Shown: piece after piece, positions 62,918 through 64,000 of the stretch
Position numbering within the stretch: position 1 is the first letter of the stretch
Layout of the letters: each line of letters begins with the position of its first letter
DNA from: Vibrio harveyi NBRC 15634 = ATCC 14126 = KCTC 12724
GTDB taxonomy: Bacteria > Pseudomonadota > Gammaproteobacteria > Enterobacterales > Vibrionaceae
Direction: 5' to 3'
Assembly (NCBI RefSeq): GCF_001591145.1
Contig: NZ_BCUF01000009.1
Span: 1-64,000, forward strand
Length of the DNA: 64,000 bases
Made by a program: the position numbers and the translations under genes
Notes under the pieces: generated by a model
Database searches by the model: none
What the model was told of the DNA's origin: nothing
The model's input: only the letters and a program-made list of their open reading frames with translations

Positions 62918-63784
62918 CTAGAAGGAGTAAGCAACAGAGGCGATGTATGACGCTTTCTCTTGGTCAAGCAGGTCGATATTGCCCAGCGTTCCTCGTTCCG
63001 CATCTTGATAGAAGCCGGTAGAGGATGCTGCCAACGTTAGTGACCAGTTCTTGTTGAATTTGTAGGTTCCGTATAAGGCACCTTCATACTGCCAACTGCT
63101 CCGTCGAGTCCCTTGATAACTGATGGTGTTACCACCTAAAGCCGTGATGCCCAGAGAGAACGAATCCCAAGACTTTTCAGCGACAGAAAACAGTGAATAG
63201 GTCCACTCTGTGAGTGAGCGACCGCCATTCGTTTTGTACTTGTGGAAGTTCTTTTTGAGTCGCGGCGCGATAGAAAAATCAACGCTCCACAAAGAAAAAG
63301 AGACCGGTACGGCTAAACGAAAAGCTGTTTGTAGCTCATCGTTTCGCGAGTCTTCTGAGGTAGGTATGGTGAACTGACCTGCAACAGCAATTTTTCCCGT
63401 TTCACCAAAGCGATACAGGTTCGAGTATTGCAAGCCCAGTACTGAATCCGTTGCGTAAGTTCCAACTTCATCTTCTAGAGCGCGGTAGCCACCGGCAGAA
63501 AAGAAAGCTTTGATGTCTTTTGAAATCGCGTAGTTGAGATCCCCGCCCCAAGAAAAGTTGCGAACGGAGCGATAGTCGTCTTTGTCGTAAATATTTGTAT
63601 CGTAAGAGAGGTAAACGGACCCACTTAGTTTACAAACTATACATGACGACTCTCCTTCATTTTGGGTAGATTCGATCCCGCTGCTATCAGCTACGTTGGT
63701 TTCTTCTGCGAGTAACGGCATTGAAAACAGCGTACCTAACAGCATCGCAAGCGGGGTCATCGTCCACTTAGTTGTGTGCTGCAT
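62918..63784 (-). CDS. Outer membrane beta-barrel protein paired with the metalloprotease
   Basis: A 288-residue precursor with a signal peptide (about 1-26, ending MPLLA), a Cys pair (CIVC, about 48-51), then about 12 amphipathic strands (KLSGSVYLSYDTNIYD and so on) ending ASYIASVAYSF, with the terminal Phe of barrel proteins. It lies 31 bases upstream of the protease gene on the same strand. It could serve as a secretion or anchoring partner, but no such family is known to me. Confidence 0.75.
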   Translation of the reverse strand: MQHTTKWTMTPLAMLLGTLFSMPLLAEETNVADSSGIESTQNEGESSCIVCKLSGSVYLSYDTNIYDKDDYRSVRNFSWGGDLNYAISKDIKAFFSAGGYRALEDEVGTYATDSVLGLQYSNLYRFGETGKIAVAGQFTIPTSEDSRNDELQTAFRLAVPVSFSLWSVDFSIAPRLKKNFHKYKTNGGRSLTEWTYSLFSVAEKSWDSFSLGITALGGNTISYQGTRRSSWQYEGALYGTYKFNKNWSLTLAASSTGFYQDAERGTLGNIDLLDQEKASYIASVAYSF

Positions 63785-64000
63785 GTTTTTAAACTTCCAT
63801 GAAAATTAAGTTCATTAGAACAAACTTAAAGACAAACAGATTATTGGAATGACATTCTAAATAAGTAACAATCAGACCAATAAACCTATCAACCATAAGA
63901 TTTCTCGTATGGTTAAATCCTTATTCTATTTTTGATAGATCTATTTTTAGTTATTTGTGCTATTTGAAATTTATAACTCGCGATAAGTCAACGTTGTTAC

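Overview
The window reads as part of the second chromosome of a Vibrio of the Harveyi clade. The main evidence is a complete lateral-type flagellar rod/hook locus, a thermolabile-hemolysin (Tlh) gene beside a large secreted subtilase, a 2-aminoethylphosphonate (AEP) catabolic cluster, and typical Vibrio intergenic repeats. From memory, the Tlh protein differs at many positions from the V. parahaemolyticus version, so a close relative such as V. alginolyticus or V. diabolicus fits better than V. parahaemolyticus itself. No rRNA, tRNA, CRISPR array, insertion sequence, prophage or integron was seen.

Layout. 1-2820: a large polytopic DUF2339 membrane protein. 2821-3059: dispersed-repeat DNA. 3060-13080 (minus): flgBCDEFGHIJKL plus a flagellin-like gene, one tight operon behind a sigma-54-type promoter. 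13159-15557 (plus, divergent): flgA, flgM, flgN and a secreted lytic transglycosylase that probably supplies the muramidase activity missing from the short FlgJ. 15961-33923: mostly housekeeping and accessory genes, namely two small enzymes, a DUF333 lipoprotein, L-serine deaminase with a POT-like transporter, Fur-boxed mntH, two LysR regulators, a kinase-like phosphotransferase, an OmpA porin, a CCP-like M14 carboxypeptidase, a DadA/PuuB-like FAD oxidase, a VirK/DUF535 protein and an outer-membrane barrel.

34014-43561: AEP regulon. An EamA transporter, the GntR/HutC regulator PhnR, a fused ABC permease, the ATPase PhnT and the binding protein PhnS lie on the minus strand. PhnW, a PbfA-like ammonia-lyase and PhnX lie on the plus strand. 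Three copies of TGGT-N4-ACCA sit in front of phnT, phnS and phnW and define a likely PhnR regulon. 43642-46974: a LacI-family repressor and an ascorbate-type PTS (IIA, IIB, IIC), with three tandem operators between them and no catabolic enzyme alongside.

47189-51630: exported hydrolases. A four-part subtilase is followed at once by a free-standing copy of its own propeptide-like domain, and the divergent tlh gene lies next to them. 51758-58695: small and hypothetical genes (DUF3626, DUF4377 lipoprotein, Nudix, YjjG-like phosphatase, LysR, TetR with a clear palindromic operator, DUF1992). 58765-63784: an outer-membrane barrel and a 1,373-residue metzincin-type lipoprotein protease in one operon.

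All functional calls rest on reading motifs and on recalled family knowledge. No database search was run. Many start codons were moved inward from the longest reading frame using ribosome binding sites and signal peptides.
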